Assembly: GCF_000972785.3 (NCBI RefSeq)
Contig: NZ_CP011253.3
Span: forward strand, 2,542,001-2,606,000
DNA from: Pandoraea oxalativorans
GTDB taxonomy: Bacteria; Pseudomonadota; Gammaproteobacteria; Burkholderiales; Burkholderiaceae
Direction: 5' to 3'
Length of the DNA: 64,000 nt
The first letter of the stretch is position 1. Every line of letters begins with the position of its first letter. The notes under the pieces were generated by a model, which searched no databases, was not told the origin of the DNA, and saw only the letters and a list, made by a program, of their open reading frames with translations. Positions 27,708 to 35,143 of the stretch are shown piece after piece. The position numbers and the translations under genes are program-made.

Positions 27708-28148
27708 ATGAACATGCAATCAGGCCGGGGCCAGACGCCCCAACCCAATCAACCCGGTGCTCGCATCGTCGGCGCATCGCACAAGCTGCCCGATGGCCCG
27801 GGTCCGTCCGTGATGGCGGCCGACACGCTCGACGCGGAAGACGTCGTGAATACCGCAGGCGAGAGCCTCGGGAAGGTCAAGCACATCATGCTCGACGTCC
27901 AGCGCGGGACCGTGGCTTATGCCGTGTTGTCCTTCGGTGGCTTCCTCGGCATGGGGGACAAACTGTTCGCCATTCCGTGGCATGCCTTACAGCTCGACGT
28001 GGAGAACAAGCGCTTCATCCTGAACATCGACAAAGAGGCGCTCAAGAAGGCGCCGGGGTTCGACAAGGACCACTGGCCGAGTATGGCCGACATGCATTGG
28101 GCCGAGCAGGTGCATACGTATTACACCGTCGACCCGTACTGGCATTGA
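27708..28148 (+). CDS. PRC-barrel domain protein
   Basis: 146 residues, no signal peptide. The PRC-barrel spans about 35-110: DTLDAEDVVNTAGESLGKVKHIMLDVQRGTVAYAVLSFGGFLGMGDKLFAIPWHAL. The C-terminal GFDKDHWPSMADMHWAEQVHTYY is the usual tail of the stress-type PRC-barrel family of proteobacteria. PRC-barrels act as adaptor modules; this stand-alone type is of unknown role, often grouped with BON, CsbD and ChaB genes as here. AAGGAGGAATC directly precedes the ATG. Confidence 0.87.
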   Translation: MNMQSGRGQTPQPNQPGARIVGASHKLPDGPGPSVMAADTLDAEDVVNTAGESLGKVKHIMLDVQRGTVAYAVLSFGGFLGMGDKLFAIPWHALQLDVENKRFILNIDKEALKKAPGFDKDHWPSMADMHWAEQVHTYYTVDPYWH

Positions 28149-28167
28149 GCCGCACGAGTCTTTGCTC

Positions 28168-28491
28168 ATGCCGAGCCCAAAACAAATTCGTCGGCTGACG
28201 CGGGTGCCCGGTCTGGAAGGGCATTTGCCGGAGCCGTTTGACCCGAGCAAACCGCCGGGGACACCGCCGCCGAAGTCGCCTCCTGACGAGGACGAACCGA
28301 CGCCGATGCCGCCGCCCGACCGGCCGCTCGATCCGCCGGTGGAAGATCCCCCGGTCCGCCCGCCCGGCAAGTATGTCGAGCGGTCGTGCGGTTGGGGCGG
28401 GACAGCGTGCAGGTCGCCCGGATGGCTGGCAGGTGACGGACGTCGTCAGGTCGGCAAGGGAGGAAAGTCATGCTTGGCACCATCTTGTTGA
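28168..28491 (+). CDS. Proline-rich small ORF, uncertain
   Basis: 107 residues from ATG 28168. Residues 20-68 are dominated by Pro, Asp and Glu (for example PPPKSPPDEDEPTPMPPP), a composition I would not expect by chance in this frame; the last 40 residues look less coherent. No clear ribosome-binding site. It overlaps the DUF3309 gene by 22 bases in another frame. It may be a true small disordered protein whose C-terminus was altered by a frameshift, or a spurious frame. I do not recognise it. Confidence 0.4.
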   Translation: MPSPKQIRRLTRVPGLEGHLPEPFDPSKPPGTPPPKSPPDEDEPTPMPPPDRPLDPPVEDPPVRPPGKYVERSCGWGGTACRSPGWLAGDGRRQVGKGGKSCLAPSC

Positions 28492-28625
28492 TTGTTTTGG
28501 TGTTGCTGTTGATCGGTGCGTTACCCGCGTGGCCGCATAGCCGGGAATGGGGGTACTACCCATCCGGCGGGCTCGGATTGGTCGTTCTGATTGTGGTGTT
28601 GCTCGTGGTGATGGGGCATATCTGA
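28470..28625 (+). CDS. DUF3309 family small membrane protein
   Basis: A 51-residue protein: MLGTILLIVLVLLLIGALP, then AWPHSREWGYYPSGGLGL, then a second hydrophobic helix ending VVMGHI. The two-helix layout with the WPHSRxWGYxPSGGLG connector is the DUF3309 signature. It is predicted to be an inner membrane hairpin protein of unknown function. AGGGAGGAAAGTC precedes the ATG, an excellent ribosome-binding site. It lies 38 bases before chaB. Confidence 0.85.
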   Translation: MLGTILLIVLVLLLIGALPAWPHSREWGYYPSGGLGLVVLIVVLLVVMGHI

Positions 28626-28663
28626 CGGTTGGCCCCACCCAAGGAGGACAAGGAGGACGCGTC

Positions 28664-28900
28664 ATGCCGTATCGACAGACTCACGATTTACCGGCGAGCG
28701 TGAAAGACAACTTGCCGGCGCACGCTCAGCAGATCTATCTCAAGGCGTTCAATTCGGCTTGGGATGAGTACAAGGATCCCGGCGAGCGACGCGGTCATGA
28801 ATCGCGTGAAGAGACGGCGCACAAAGTGGCATGGAGCGCCGTGAAACAGACTTACGAAAAGGATGACAAGTCCGGGAAGTGGCATTCGAAGCATCATTGA
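28664..28900 (+). CDS. chaB: ChaB family protein
   Basis: 78 residues of the ChaB family: LPASVKDNLPAHAQQIYLKAFNSAWDEYKDP, then HKVAWSAVKQTYEKDDKSGKWH. E. coli ChaB is linked with the ChaA cation antiporter, but its molecular role is unsettled; no chaA is nearby. AAGGAGGAC sits 8 bases before ATG 28664. It ends the cluster of small stress-type genes and is followed by a terminator at 29038-29067. Confidence 0.88.
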   Translation: MPYRQTHDLPASVKDNLPAHAQQIYLKAFNSAWDEYKDPGERRGHESREETAHKVAWSAVKQTYEKDDKSGKWHSKHH

Positions 28901-29273
28901 CCACTGACCGGTGGTTCCGGCGAGGGCGCGGAAGCTTTGCGCAGTGGCATCCGTGCGGCGTACGCGAAGCGGCACTCGCCGTTGACCCCCAATACGATTG
29001 CATTCGGTTCCCGCAACCGGAGCGCATTCGTAGCTTGCCGGCCCACCCACTGGGCCGGTTTTTTTTTACGTCGCCCCCGCGCGTGCACGCGTGTCGCGAT
29101 GTTGATGGGGGCGCGTCTCGTCGCTTGCCATATTGCGGTGCGGCAGATGCATGCAAAAACGAGGCCAATTGCCCGCATTTGTGACGTTTTGATAATGTTG
29201 CAACGCCGCAGTGAGTCTGCAGACTTTGACGGCTTCGCGTAAAATCCTTGCTTGCTGTCATCTCCGAATCCCG
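28901..29273 (+). other. Intergenic region chaB-MFS, terminator only
   Basis: 373 bases with no gene. It contains the strong terminator at 29038-29067. The 120 bases before the MFS start are comparatively AT-rich (TTTGTGACGTTTTGATAATGTTGC) and probably hold its promoter. Confidence 0.55.
29038..29067 (+). terminator. Rho-independent terminator after chaB
   Basis: CCGGCCCA (29038-29045), loop CCCAC, TGGGCCGG (29051-29058), then nine T residues. Textbook intrinsic terminator on the plus strand, closing the 26-29 kb stress cluster. Confidence 0.9.
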
Positions 29274-30488
29274 ATGAGTTCCCCCCAAATCCTCCCCGTC
29301 GAGGCGACCGAAACGTTGCCCCGTTCATCCATTCCCGTCTGGCTTTCGTTCGTGGCGCTCGCCATGGGCGGCTTCGGTATCGGGACCGGCGAGTTCGTCA
29401 TCATGGGCCTGTTGCCCGACGTCGCCAAAGGTCTGGACATCAGCATTCCTCAGGCCGGTCACGCCATCAGCACCTATGCACTGGGTGTCGTGATCGGCGC
29501 GCCATTGCTTGCGGTGCTCGGCGTGCGTCTGCCGCGTCGCGCGTTTCTCGTCGCCCTGATGGCGATGTTCGCCATCGGTAATTTCGCAAGTGCGCTGGCC
29601 CCGGGTTATCTCTCGCTGATCGTGTTGCGCTTTCTCAGCGGTCTGCCGCATGGCACCTATTTCGGTGTGGCGGCGCTCGTCGGGGCGTCGCTCGTGCCGC
29701 CGCATCGCCGAGTGCATGCCGTCGGACAAGTCATGCTCGGACTCACGCTCGCGACACTCTTCGGTGTGCCGATTGCCGCAGGCCTTGGCCAATGGCTGGG
29801 CTGGCGTGCGGCGTTTGTGATGGTGGGGGTGATCGGCGCGCTGACGGCCTTGCTCGTGTGGCGCTGGGTGCCGGACGCGCCTGCACCGCATGGCGCGAGC
29901 CCGCTGCGCGAGTTGGGCGCACTGCGCAACTCGCAGGTCTGGCTCACACTGGGAATCGGCGCCATCGGCTTCGGCGGCATGTTTGCTGTCTTCAGCTATA
30001 TCAAGCCGACGCTGATGCAAGTCGCCGGTGTGCCCGAGTCGTGGGTGCCGTTCTATCTCGCGCTGTTCGGCGTGGGGATGGTCGGTGGCACGATCATCGG
30101 CCCGCGTCTGGTGGCGGCGGCCACGTTGATGCGCGCCATCGGCGGCACGCTGATCTGGTCGGCATTGTTGCTCGTGGCCTTCGCGTTCACATCGTCGAGC
30201 CCCTGGCTGGCGGGAGTGAACGTGCTGGCGATCGGCACGATCATCATCATCGGCCCCGCATTGCAGATTCGTTTGATGGACGTGGCAGGCGAGGCGCAAA
30301 CGCTCGCGGCGGCGCTGAATCATTCGGCCTTCAATATGGCCAACGCCGCCGGCGCATGGCTCGGCGGTGTGGCGATCACTGCGGGTTACGGCTGGACGTC
30401 GACCGGTTGGGTCGGCGCATTGCTCTCCTGCGCGGGCATGGTCATGTTCTTCTGGGCGCGGCACGATGCCCGCCGGAAGGCCCGGTAA
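29274..30488 (+). CDS. MFS exporter, DHA1 family (AraJ/YdhP-like)
   Basis: 404 residues, 12 membrane segments. The first helix GGFGIGTGEFVIMGLLPDVAKGL and the loop QAGHAISTYALGVVIGAPLLAVL are typical of the AraJ/YdhP/PbuE group of sugar, purine or drug exporters. Motif A RLPRRAFLVALM and motif C GVPIAAGLGQWLGWRAAFVMVG are present. Start MSSPQ at 29274 is chosen because the in-frame upstream start would add a non-hydrophobic segment in the promoter region. The last 103 bases overlap the 3' end of the convergent MATE gene. Substrate unknown. Confidence 0.87.
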   Translation: MSSPQILPVEATETLPRSSIPVWLSFVALAMGGFGIGTGEFVIMGLLPDVAKGLDISIPQAGHAISTYALGVVIGAPLLAVLGVRLPRRAFLVALMAMFAIGNFASALAPGYLSLIVLRFLSGLPHGTYFGVAALVGASLVPPHRRVHAVGQVMLGLTLATLFGVPIAAGLGQWLGWRAAFVMVGVIGALTALLVWRWVPDAPAPHGASPLRELGALRNSQVWLTLGIGAIGFGGMFAVFSYIKPTLMQVAGVPESWVPFYLALFGVGMVGGTIIGPRLVAAATLMRAIGGTLIWSALLLVAFAFTSSSPWLAGVNVLAIGTIIIIGPALQIRLMDVAGEAQTLAAALNHSAFNMANAAGAWLGGVAITAGYGWTSTGWVGALLSCAGMVMFFWARHDARRKAR

Positions 30489-31816
30489 CACAAGCCCTGC
30501 ATCGTCAGCATGGCGATGAACGCGAGCGGATACGCCCACCAGATGCCGGTGAGTCCGGCGATCCGCTCGAACATCCACGCGGCGGGCACTTCGATGCCCA
30601 ACAGCCCGGTCATGCCGAGTAGCGTCGGCACCCACACGCGGCCGCTGGCGCGCATGGCGCCGGTCATCACTGCGGTGGCTCCCATCACCAGCACACTCCA
30701 GGCGACGATGTAGAGCAGGTGCGTCGCGAGCGACAGCACGTCGGGATCGGTCAGGAAGCCGCGAAGGAGCGTCGGTGCGATCGGATAGATCACCATGATC
30801 AGGCTGCCGGTCAGTCCCAGATTGCACAGCAGACCGGTGCGCACGATCGCGCCGACGCGCTCACCGCGTCCTGCGCCGATGGCATGGGCGCACAGGATCG
30901 ACGCCGTGATGCCCAGCGTCATCACCGGCATCTGCAACCAGCTCATCACCTGCGTCACTGCGCCGTAAGCGGCGGTGGCATTCGCACCGTGTCGGTTGAC
31001 CATGCTCAGCAGCGCCATCTCGGCAATCGCCATCGTCAGCATCTGAATCGCTGCGGGCACGCCGATGTGAAGGATGCCGCGCGCCAACGCCGGATTCCAT
31101 CGAATCGCGCGCCACAGATCGGCGCTCGGCGCCAGCGGATGCCCCTTGCGTCGCCAGTGGATGGTCATCCAGAGCAGGGCGACGGTGAACGCGAGCATCG
31201 TCGACGCCACGGCACTCGCTACGCCCAGTGCGGGGAACGGTCCCCAGCCGTAGATGAACGCCGGTGTCAGACCAAGCGACAGCAGCGTTGCGATCAGTAG
31301 GGCGATGAGGGGAGACACTGCGTCGCCGGTGCCCCGGCTCATCGACGTCGTCAGCCAGAGCATAAAGATGACAGGCATGCCGATGAGCATCCATCGGGCG
31401 TATAGCGTCGCGGCGTCGAAGACGGGCTCGGGGGTACCGAACAGGCGCATCAGCGGCGTCGCAAACAGGCCACCCAGCACGCTGATCACGAGGCTCGCGC
31501 CGCACATCATCACGAGCGCCGTGCCTGCAATGTTGCGCACGAGCGCCCGATCCTGCGCGCCCCATGCCCGGCCGATCATGACGGTTGCACCGGCAGACAG
31601 ACCGATCACGATGGCCAGCAAAAAGAAGAAGACGGGAAAGAACGCGGAGACGGCCGCAATCGCGTCGGTGCCGATCAGGTGGCCGAGATAGATGCCGTCG
31701 GCGGTGCCTGCAATGGACTGGAGCGCGTTGGTCAGCATCATCGGCACGGCGATGAGGAGCCAGGTCTTCCAGAGCGGTCTGGGCGGCTGCGGTGGGGTGG
31801 AGGGGTGTTGCGTCAT
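30386..31816 (-). CDS. MATE-family multidrug efflux transporter
   Basis: 476 residues with 12 membrane segments and the MatE repeats (LWKTWLLIAVPMMLTNALQSIAGTADGIYLGHLIGTDAIAAVS; second half GVPAAIQMLTMAIAEMALLSMVNRHGANATAAYG). It exports cationic compounds using a Na+ or H+ gradient. Start MTQHPS at 31816 has AAGGAAAAC upstream. The C-terminal about 30 residues are hydrophilic and lie in the stretch shared with the convergent MFS gene, so its end may have been extended by loss of an earlier stop. No regulator gene adjoins it. Confidence 0.88.
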   Translation of the reverse strand: MTQHPSTPPQPPRPLWKTWLLIAVPMMLTNALQSIAGTADGIYLGHLIGTDAIAAVSAFFPVFFFLLAIVIGLSAGATVMIGRAWGAQDRALVRNIAGTALVMMCGASLVISVLGGLFATPLMRLFGTPEPVFDAATLYARWMLIGMPVIFMLWLTTSMSRGTGDAVSPLIALLIATLLSLGLTPAFIYGWGPFPALGVASAVASTMLAFTVALLWMTIHWRRKGHPLAPSADLWRAIRWNPALARGILHIGVPAAIQMLTMAIAEMALLSMVNRHGANATAAYGAVTQVMSWLQMPVMTLGITASILCAHAIGAGRGERVGAIVRTGLLCNLGLTGSLIMVIYPIAPTLLRGFLTDPDVLSLATHLLYIVAWSVLVMGATAVMTGAMRASGRVWVPTLLGMTGLLGIEVPAAWMFERIAGLTGIWWAYPLAFIAMLTMQGLCYRAFRRASCRAQKNMTMPAQESNAPTQPVDVQP

Positions 31817-32094
31817 GGTTCGTTTTCCTTGGTGAGAACGCAAACGTCGGACGGGACACGTCGGACAAGGACGTCGGTAAACAGGGACGTCGACAGGGGG
31901 GCATCGAACGGGATACCGCAAAAGCGACAGGCAAAGCGAGGCCTATCCGGGACGGCGGTCCGCCCGGTGAGCAGTGAAATCCGTGAAGGGGGCGCGAGGG
32001 CGCGGCGGCACCTCGCGCCGATGGCCTACGGCGTGGTCAGTCCGGTGTGACGGATGTCAGGCACCCTCGCCAGCAAATGGCCCGCCGGTGTGCA

Positions 32095-32724
32095 TCAGGC
32101 CAACGCATCGACCAGATCGTCGGTGGACGTGAGGCGCATCAGGTGCGTGCGCACGTCTTCGGGCCATTCGACGATGCGCTGGGCCAGTGCGTCGAGATCG
32201 TTGGCGAAGAGCGCGCGAGACGCCTCTTCGAAGTGCGCCAGGTCGCCTGCCATCGTCGACATGAAGCTGTACGAACGCTCCTGCGCACGACGTTGCATAT
32301 CGCGCTCGGCATTCGCGCGACGGGCTTCGTCGATCAGCTTGCGCAGGGCGACGGACGCGCCGCCGCGCTGCTCGGAGAGCCAGTCCCAATGACGCGGCAG
32401 CAGCGTGACTTCGCGTGCCACGACGCCGAGCTTCGGGCGGCCCCGGCCTTTGGGGGCATCGGCCGGTTCGGATGCACTGTCGGCACCCACGGGGCTGTCG
32501 GGGCTGTCGGCCACGGCGGCGGGGTAGCGCGCACGGATGTCGGCGGCGCTACCGCGTGCGTCTACATCGCGCGTGTCGCCCGTCAGGTTGTCGAAGATGA
32601 GGACCGACGCGTGCGGGTCGGCGAGCATCGCCTGCTGATAGGCAATGGCGGCGTCGGCAAGCGAACCGGAGGCAATGCGACGCTTGTCGCGAAAGACGGT
32701 ATAGCCAAGAGATTGAGCAGCCAC
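32095..32724 (-). CDS. DUF2239 family protein
   Basis: 209 residues of the DUF2239 family: YTVFRDKRRIASGSLADAA at the N-terminus, VLIFDNLTGDTRDVD, the GRGRPKLGVVAREVTLLPRHWDWLSEQRGGASVALRKLIDEAR core and FMSTMAGDLAHFEEASRALFA. The conserved core looks like a nucleic-acid or protein-binding module with charged helices (my inference); no function is established. The gene is monocistronic, with a promoter and a large inverted repeat immediately upstream (32764-32811) that suggests tight control by a dimeric repressor. Confidence 0.82.
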   Translation of the reverse strand: MAAQSLGYTVFRDKRRIASGSLADAAIAYQQAMLADPHASVLIFDNLTGDTRDVDARGSAADIRARYPAAVADSPDSPVGADSASEPADAPKGRGRPKLGVVAREVTLLPRHWDWLSEQRGGASVALRKLIDEARRANAERDMQRRAQERSYSFMSTMAGDLAHFEEASRALFANDLDALAQRIVEWPEDVRTHLMRLTSTDDLVDALA

Positions 32725-32763
32725 AGCGGACTCCGATAACAGTGACGGACGGTCGATGTGGCG

Positions 32764-32811
32764 AATATTACCCGGGTGTTATTTGAATTGCAATATCATC
32801 CGGGTAATATT
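32764..32811 (-). promoter_or_regulatory. Promoter with paired inverted-repeat operators for the DUF2239 gene
   Basis: AATATTACCCGG (32764-32775) and its exact complement CCGGGTAATATT (32800-32811) flank 24 bases. On the minus strand TTGCAA, 17 bases, then TAATAT form a good sigma-70 promoter lying between and within the arms, so a bound repressor would cover the minus-10 element. Each arm contains its own CCGGG-centred quasi-palindrome. The regulator is not identified. Confidence 0.55.
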
Positions 32812-32836
32812 GTCGGCGGTGTAGCAAGTCGGCGTT

Positions 32837-34132
32837 TCAGGCGGTCAGTGCCACGCCGCCGTTCAGTCGCTCCAGCACGGTGGCCTTGACGGCACCCGGT
32901 GCCTCGTCGAGCAAGGTGGGCCAGACGGTCTGCGCTTCACGAACTGTCTCACGGGCGATCGTCATCAGCCGTCCCACGCGCAGCAGTCCTGCGCCTTTGA
33001 GCAGCGCTTCGAGGGCGGGCCAGTCGAACGCCCGCAGCGTCTTGTCGATGGCCCGGTTTACGCCGTAGTGCGAGAGCGGTACATCGTGAAAGAAGGCTGC
33101 GACGCACACCGGATCGTAGACGGGGGCGAGTTGTGGTGTCTGCGCGTCGGGATAGATCAACGCCCAGTTCTTGAGATGCGCGTCGGTGTTGCCGAGCAGG
33201 ATGAACGCGATCAGACGCCGCATGAACTCGCGCACGTCCCGTACGGGCTGGCCGGAGAGTTGGTCGAGCACGCGCAGCATCGTGGTGTAGTCGACGTCGA
33301 GGCCGCGTCCGTATTTGCTGCGCGGCGGGTATTGCAGCACCTGAGCGAACTCTTCCATATGCACACGTCGGCCATCGGGCAGCCGGTCGAAGCGCGGCAC
33401 CGCAAGGATGTGCTCGAACGGTACGTGCTCAGGCAGATCGGCGTCGTGCCGCGAGATGATTTCGGCTTTTGCGCATTCGAGATCGAGGGCTTCGCACAGC
33501 CGATAGCCGGTGAATTCGTTCTCGACGAGATCGGGGTGGCGCGTGGTCGGCAGCTTGAGAATGACCGATCCCGCGCGCCCCTGACGCTTCACGATGTAGC
33601 GGCGGCCGTCGCGAATGGCGGAGAACTTCGTCACGACGCCGGGCAGCGACGCCGCATCTTCCACTGGCGTGTCGACGAAGCCCGGCTCGACCATTTCGAG
33701 TCCCAATGCGGTGTGCCAGCGATGCACGACGTCCGGCACGCCTTCGCGCGGCGGTACCGGCTCGACTTCCAATGCGCCCATCAGATCATGACCGGCGGCG
33801 GCGAGCAGTTCGAATTCGTCGTCGGGACTGCAATGGCGCTCGGCCGCGAGGCGTTCGCGGTTGTGGCCTTCGGGCAGCAGATTCTCGAAATACACAGGCC
33901 AGCGGCCATCGGTGCGCACGAGACGAACGTCCTGCGGAGAGGCGAGAATTTCGCGGGTCGCCGTCTCGTTGGCCCCGCGATAGGCGAGCGAGAGGACAGG
34001 ACGTCGTGCGTCCGCAATGTAGTCCTCGTCGAACGACATGCGCAGGATGTCCCCGTACTGGGAGAGATAGCCGATGGCGCGACGGCTGCCGTCCGGCTGG
34101 TGCAGATAGGCGCGCAAGTACTTGATATTCAT
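32837..34132 (-). CDS. hipA: HipA-family serine/threonine kinase (toxin), module 1
   Basis: 431 residues. N-terminal HipA_N-like subdomain (GYLSQYGDILRMSF, YFENLLPEGHNRERL), then the kinase core: KFSAIRDGRRYIVKRQGRAGSVILKLPT near the ATP lysine, NEFTGYRLCEALDLECA, and the catalytic and metal motifs GNTDAHLKNWALIY followed by LAPVYDPV near residue 330. HipA kinases phosphorylate targets such as GltX, halting translation, and are held inactive by HipB. All core kinase residues look intact. A hipB-type gene lies 69 bases upstream. This protein belongs to a branch distinct from the second HipA at 49626-50963 (different N-terminus and core spacing). Confidence 0.88.
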   Translation of the reverse strand: MNIKYLRAYLHQPDGSRRAIGYLSQYGDILRMSFDEDYIADARRPVLSLAYRGANETATREILASPQDVRLVRTDGRWPVYFENLLPEGHNRERLAAERHCSPDDEFELLAAAGHDLMGALEVEPVPPREGVPDVVHRWHTALGLEMVEPGFVDTPVEDAASLPGVVTKFSAIRDGRRYIVKRQGRAGSVILKLPTTRHPDLVENEFTGYRLCEALDLECAKAEIISRHDADLPEHVPFEHILAVPRFDRLPDGRRVHMEEFAQVLQYPPRSKYGRGLDVDYTTMLRVLDQLSGQPVRDVREFMRRLIAFILLGNTDAHLKNWALIYPDAQTPQLAPVYDPVCVAAFFHDVPLSHYGVNRAIDKTLRAFDWPALEALLKGAGLLRVGRLMTIARETVREAQTVWPTLLDEAPGAVKATVLERLNGGVALTA

Positions 34133-34201
34133 GGCGAGAGTCTCGTTCGGGCGGTCATGTGTCGAGGGTGCCGCCAGTGCCGATAATGCCCGTCGGGCGG
34201 G

Positions 34202-34504
34202 TTAGCCCCGAAGCGTATCCACGATGGAGGGCGGGGCCGACACGCCGCTCGGCTGCCCGAGATATTTGCCGCCGGAGCGCAGAAACGCTTCGACTTCCTG
34301 ACGCAGTGCGGCGGGCACGAACATCGGTTCCAGTCCGAGCGCGCGCGCCGTCTCCAGCAAGGTCGACATACGCGGATCGAGCGCGCCCGACTCCATTTTT
34401 TGCACGGTCATGCGCGACAGCCCGGCCTGATCCGCCAGTTCGGCCTGGGTCAGTCCGGCGTCTTTGCGTGCCGAGATTAGCGGTTCCATGAAGCTCATTA
34501 TCAT
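34202..34504 (-). CDS. hipB: HipB-type XRE-family antitoxin, module 1
   Basis: 100 residues. The first 60 form an XRE helix-turn-helix: LISARKDAGLTQAELADQAGLSRMTVQKMESGALDPRMSTLLETARALGL. The C-terminal 30 residues probably contact HipA or are disordered. It should neutralise HipA and repress the hipBA promoter. Two other ATGs follow in frame within six codons, so the exact start is uncertain. The upstream sequence carries a GATAA-N8-TTATC dyad over the minus-10 region and two further dyads (34567-34612). Confidence 0.85.
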   Translation of the reverse strand: MIMSFMEPLISARKDAGLTQAELADQAGLSRMTVQKMESGALDPRMSTLLETARALGLEPMFVPAALRQEVEAFLRSGGKYLGQPSGVSAPPSIVDTLRG

Positions 34505-34515
34505 GTGCTTTTCGG

Positions 34516-34559
34516 GATAAATGATGACTTATCTTAGCATTTTCCCGGGCGACGTGCAA
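34516..34559 (-). promoter_or_regulatory. hipBA (module 1) promoter with overlapping dyad
   Basis: On the minus strand TTGCAC (34554-34559), 17 bases, TAAGAT (34531-34536). The dyad GATAAATGATGACTTATC (34516-34533), GATAA-N8-TTATC, covers the minus-10 and start point. An 8-base spacer is the same architecture as E. coli hip operators (TATCC-N8-GGATA), so HipB autorepression is likely. Confidence 0.55.
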
Positions 34560-34566
34560 AAAATAA

Positions 34567-34612
34567 GCTAATTAAAATTAGCTTTTATGTGTTAATGCTA
34601 ATAAAAATTAGC
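34567..34612. promoter_or_regulatory. Tandem palindromes GCTAAT-N4-ATTAGC upstream of hipBA
   Basis: GCTAATTAAAATTAGC (34567-34582) and GCTAATAAAAATTAGC (34597-34612) are two near-identical dyads exactly 30 bases apart, about three helical turns, just upstream of the hipB minus-35 box and abutting the arfB stop. The spacing suggests cooperative binding of two dimers on one DNA face. Confidence 0.55.
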
Positions 34613-34613
34613 C

Positions 34614-35030
34614 TTAACCCTCGTGTCCGGAATGTACCTTGCCTCTCGATGCTTTAACGCGAGAGCGCACCTGCTTGGCATCGCGGCGGCGCACCTGACT
34701 CGCGAGCGTGGGGCGCGTGGGCACGCGGCGGCGGGGGGCGATGGCTGCGGCGTCGATCAGCGCTTGAAGACGCGCCAGCGCGTCGGCGCGGTTGAGTTCC
34801 TGCGAGCGATGTTGTTGCGCCTTGATGATGATCACGCCGTCTTGCGTAATGCGGTGATCGAGCCGGGCGAGCAGGCGGGCTTTCACTTCGTCGGGCAGCG
34901 ACGAGCGCATGACGTCAAAGCGCAAATGGATGGCACTGGAGACTTTGTTGACGTTCTGGCCGCCTGCGCCTTGCGCGCGCATGGCCGTGAGTTCGACGTC
35001 TTCGGGGGCGATAAGAATGCGACGGTTCAT
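34614..35030 (-). CDS. arfB: Alternative ribosome-rescue factor ArfB (peptidyl-tRNA hydrolase)
   Basis: 138 residues, the normal ArfB (YaeJ) length. It has the release-factor catalytic loop GAGGQNVNKVSSAIHLRFD at residues 25-43 and a basic C-terminal tail (RRRDAKQVRSRVKASRGKVHSGHEG region) that in the family threads into the empty mRNA channel of stalled ribosomes. It hydrolyses peptidyl-tRNA on non-stop complexes. Start MNRRILIAPEDVEL is at 35030; the frame extends further upstream but that part does not resemble the family. Confidence 0.92.
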   Translation of the reverse strand: MNRRILIAPEDVELTAMRAQGAGGQNVNKVSSAIHLRFDVMRSSLPDEVKARLLARLDHRITQDGVIIIKAQQHRSQELNRADALARLQALIDAAAIAPRRRVPTRPTLASQVRRRDAKQVRSRVKASRGKVHSGHEG

Positions 35031-35143
35031 GGGCTCAAGAATAACGTTCCCGATGCGACGCCCACAAGCGACACCCCAAAAGCGATGCGGCAGCGCCGGA
35101 GATGATATCCGGTGCTGCCGACATGCGCGCTGAGATAGCTGCC

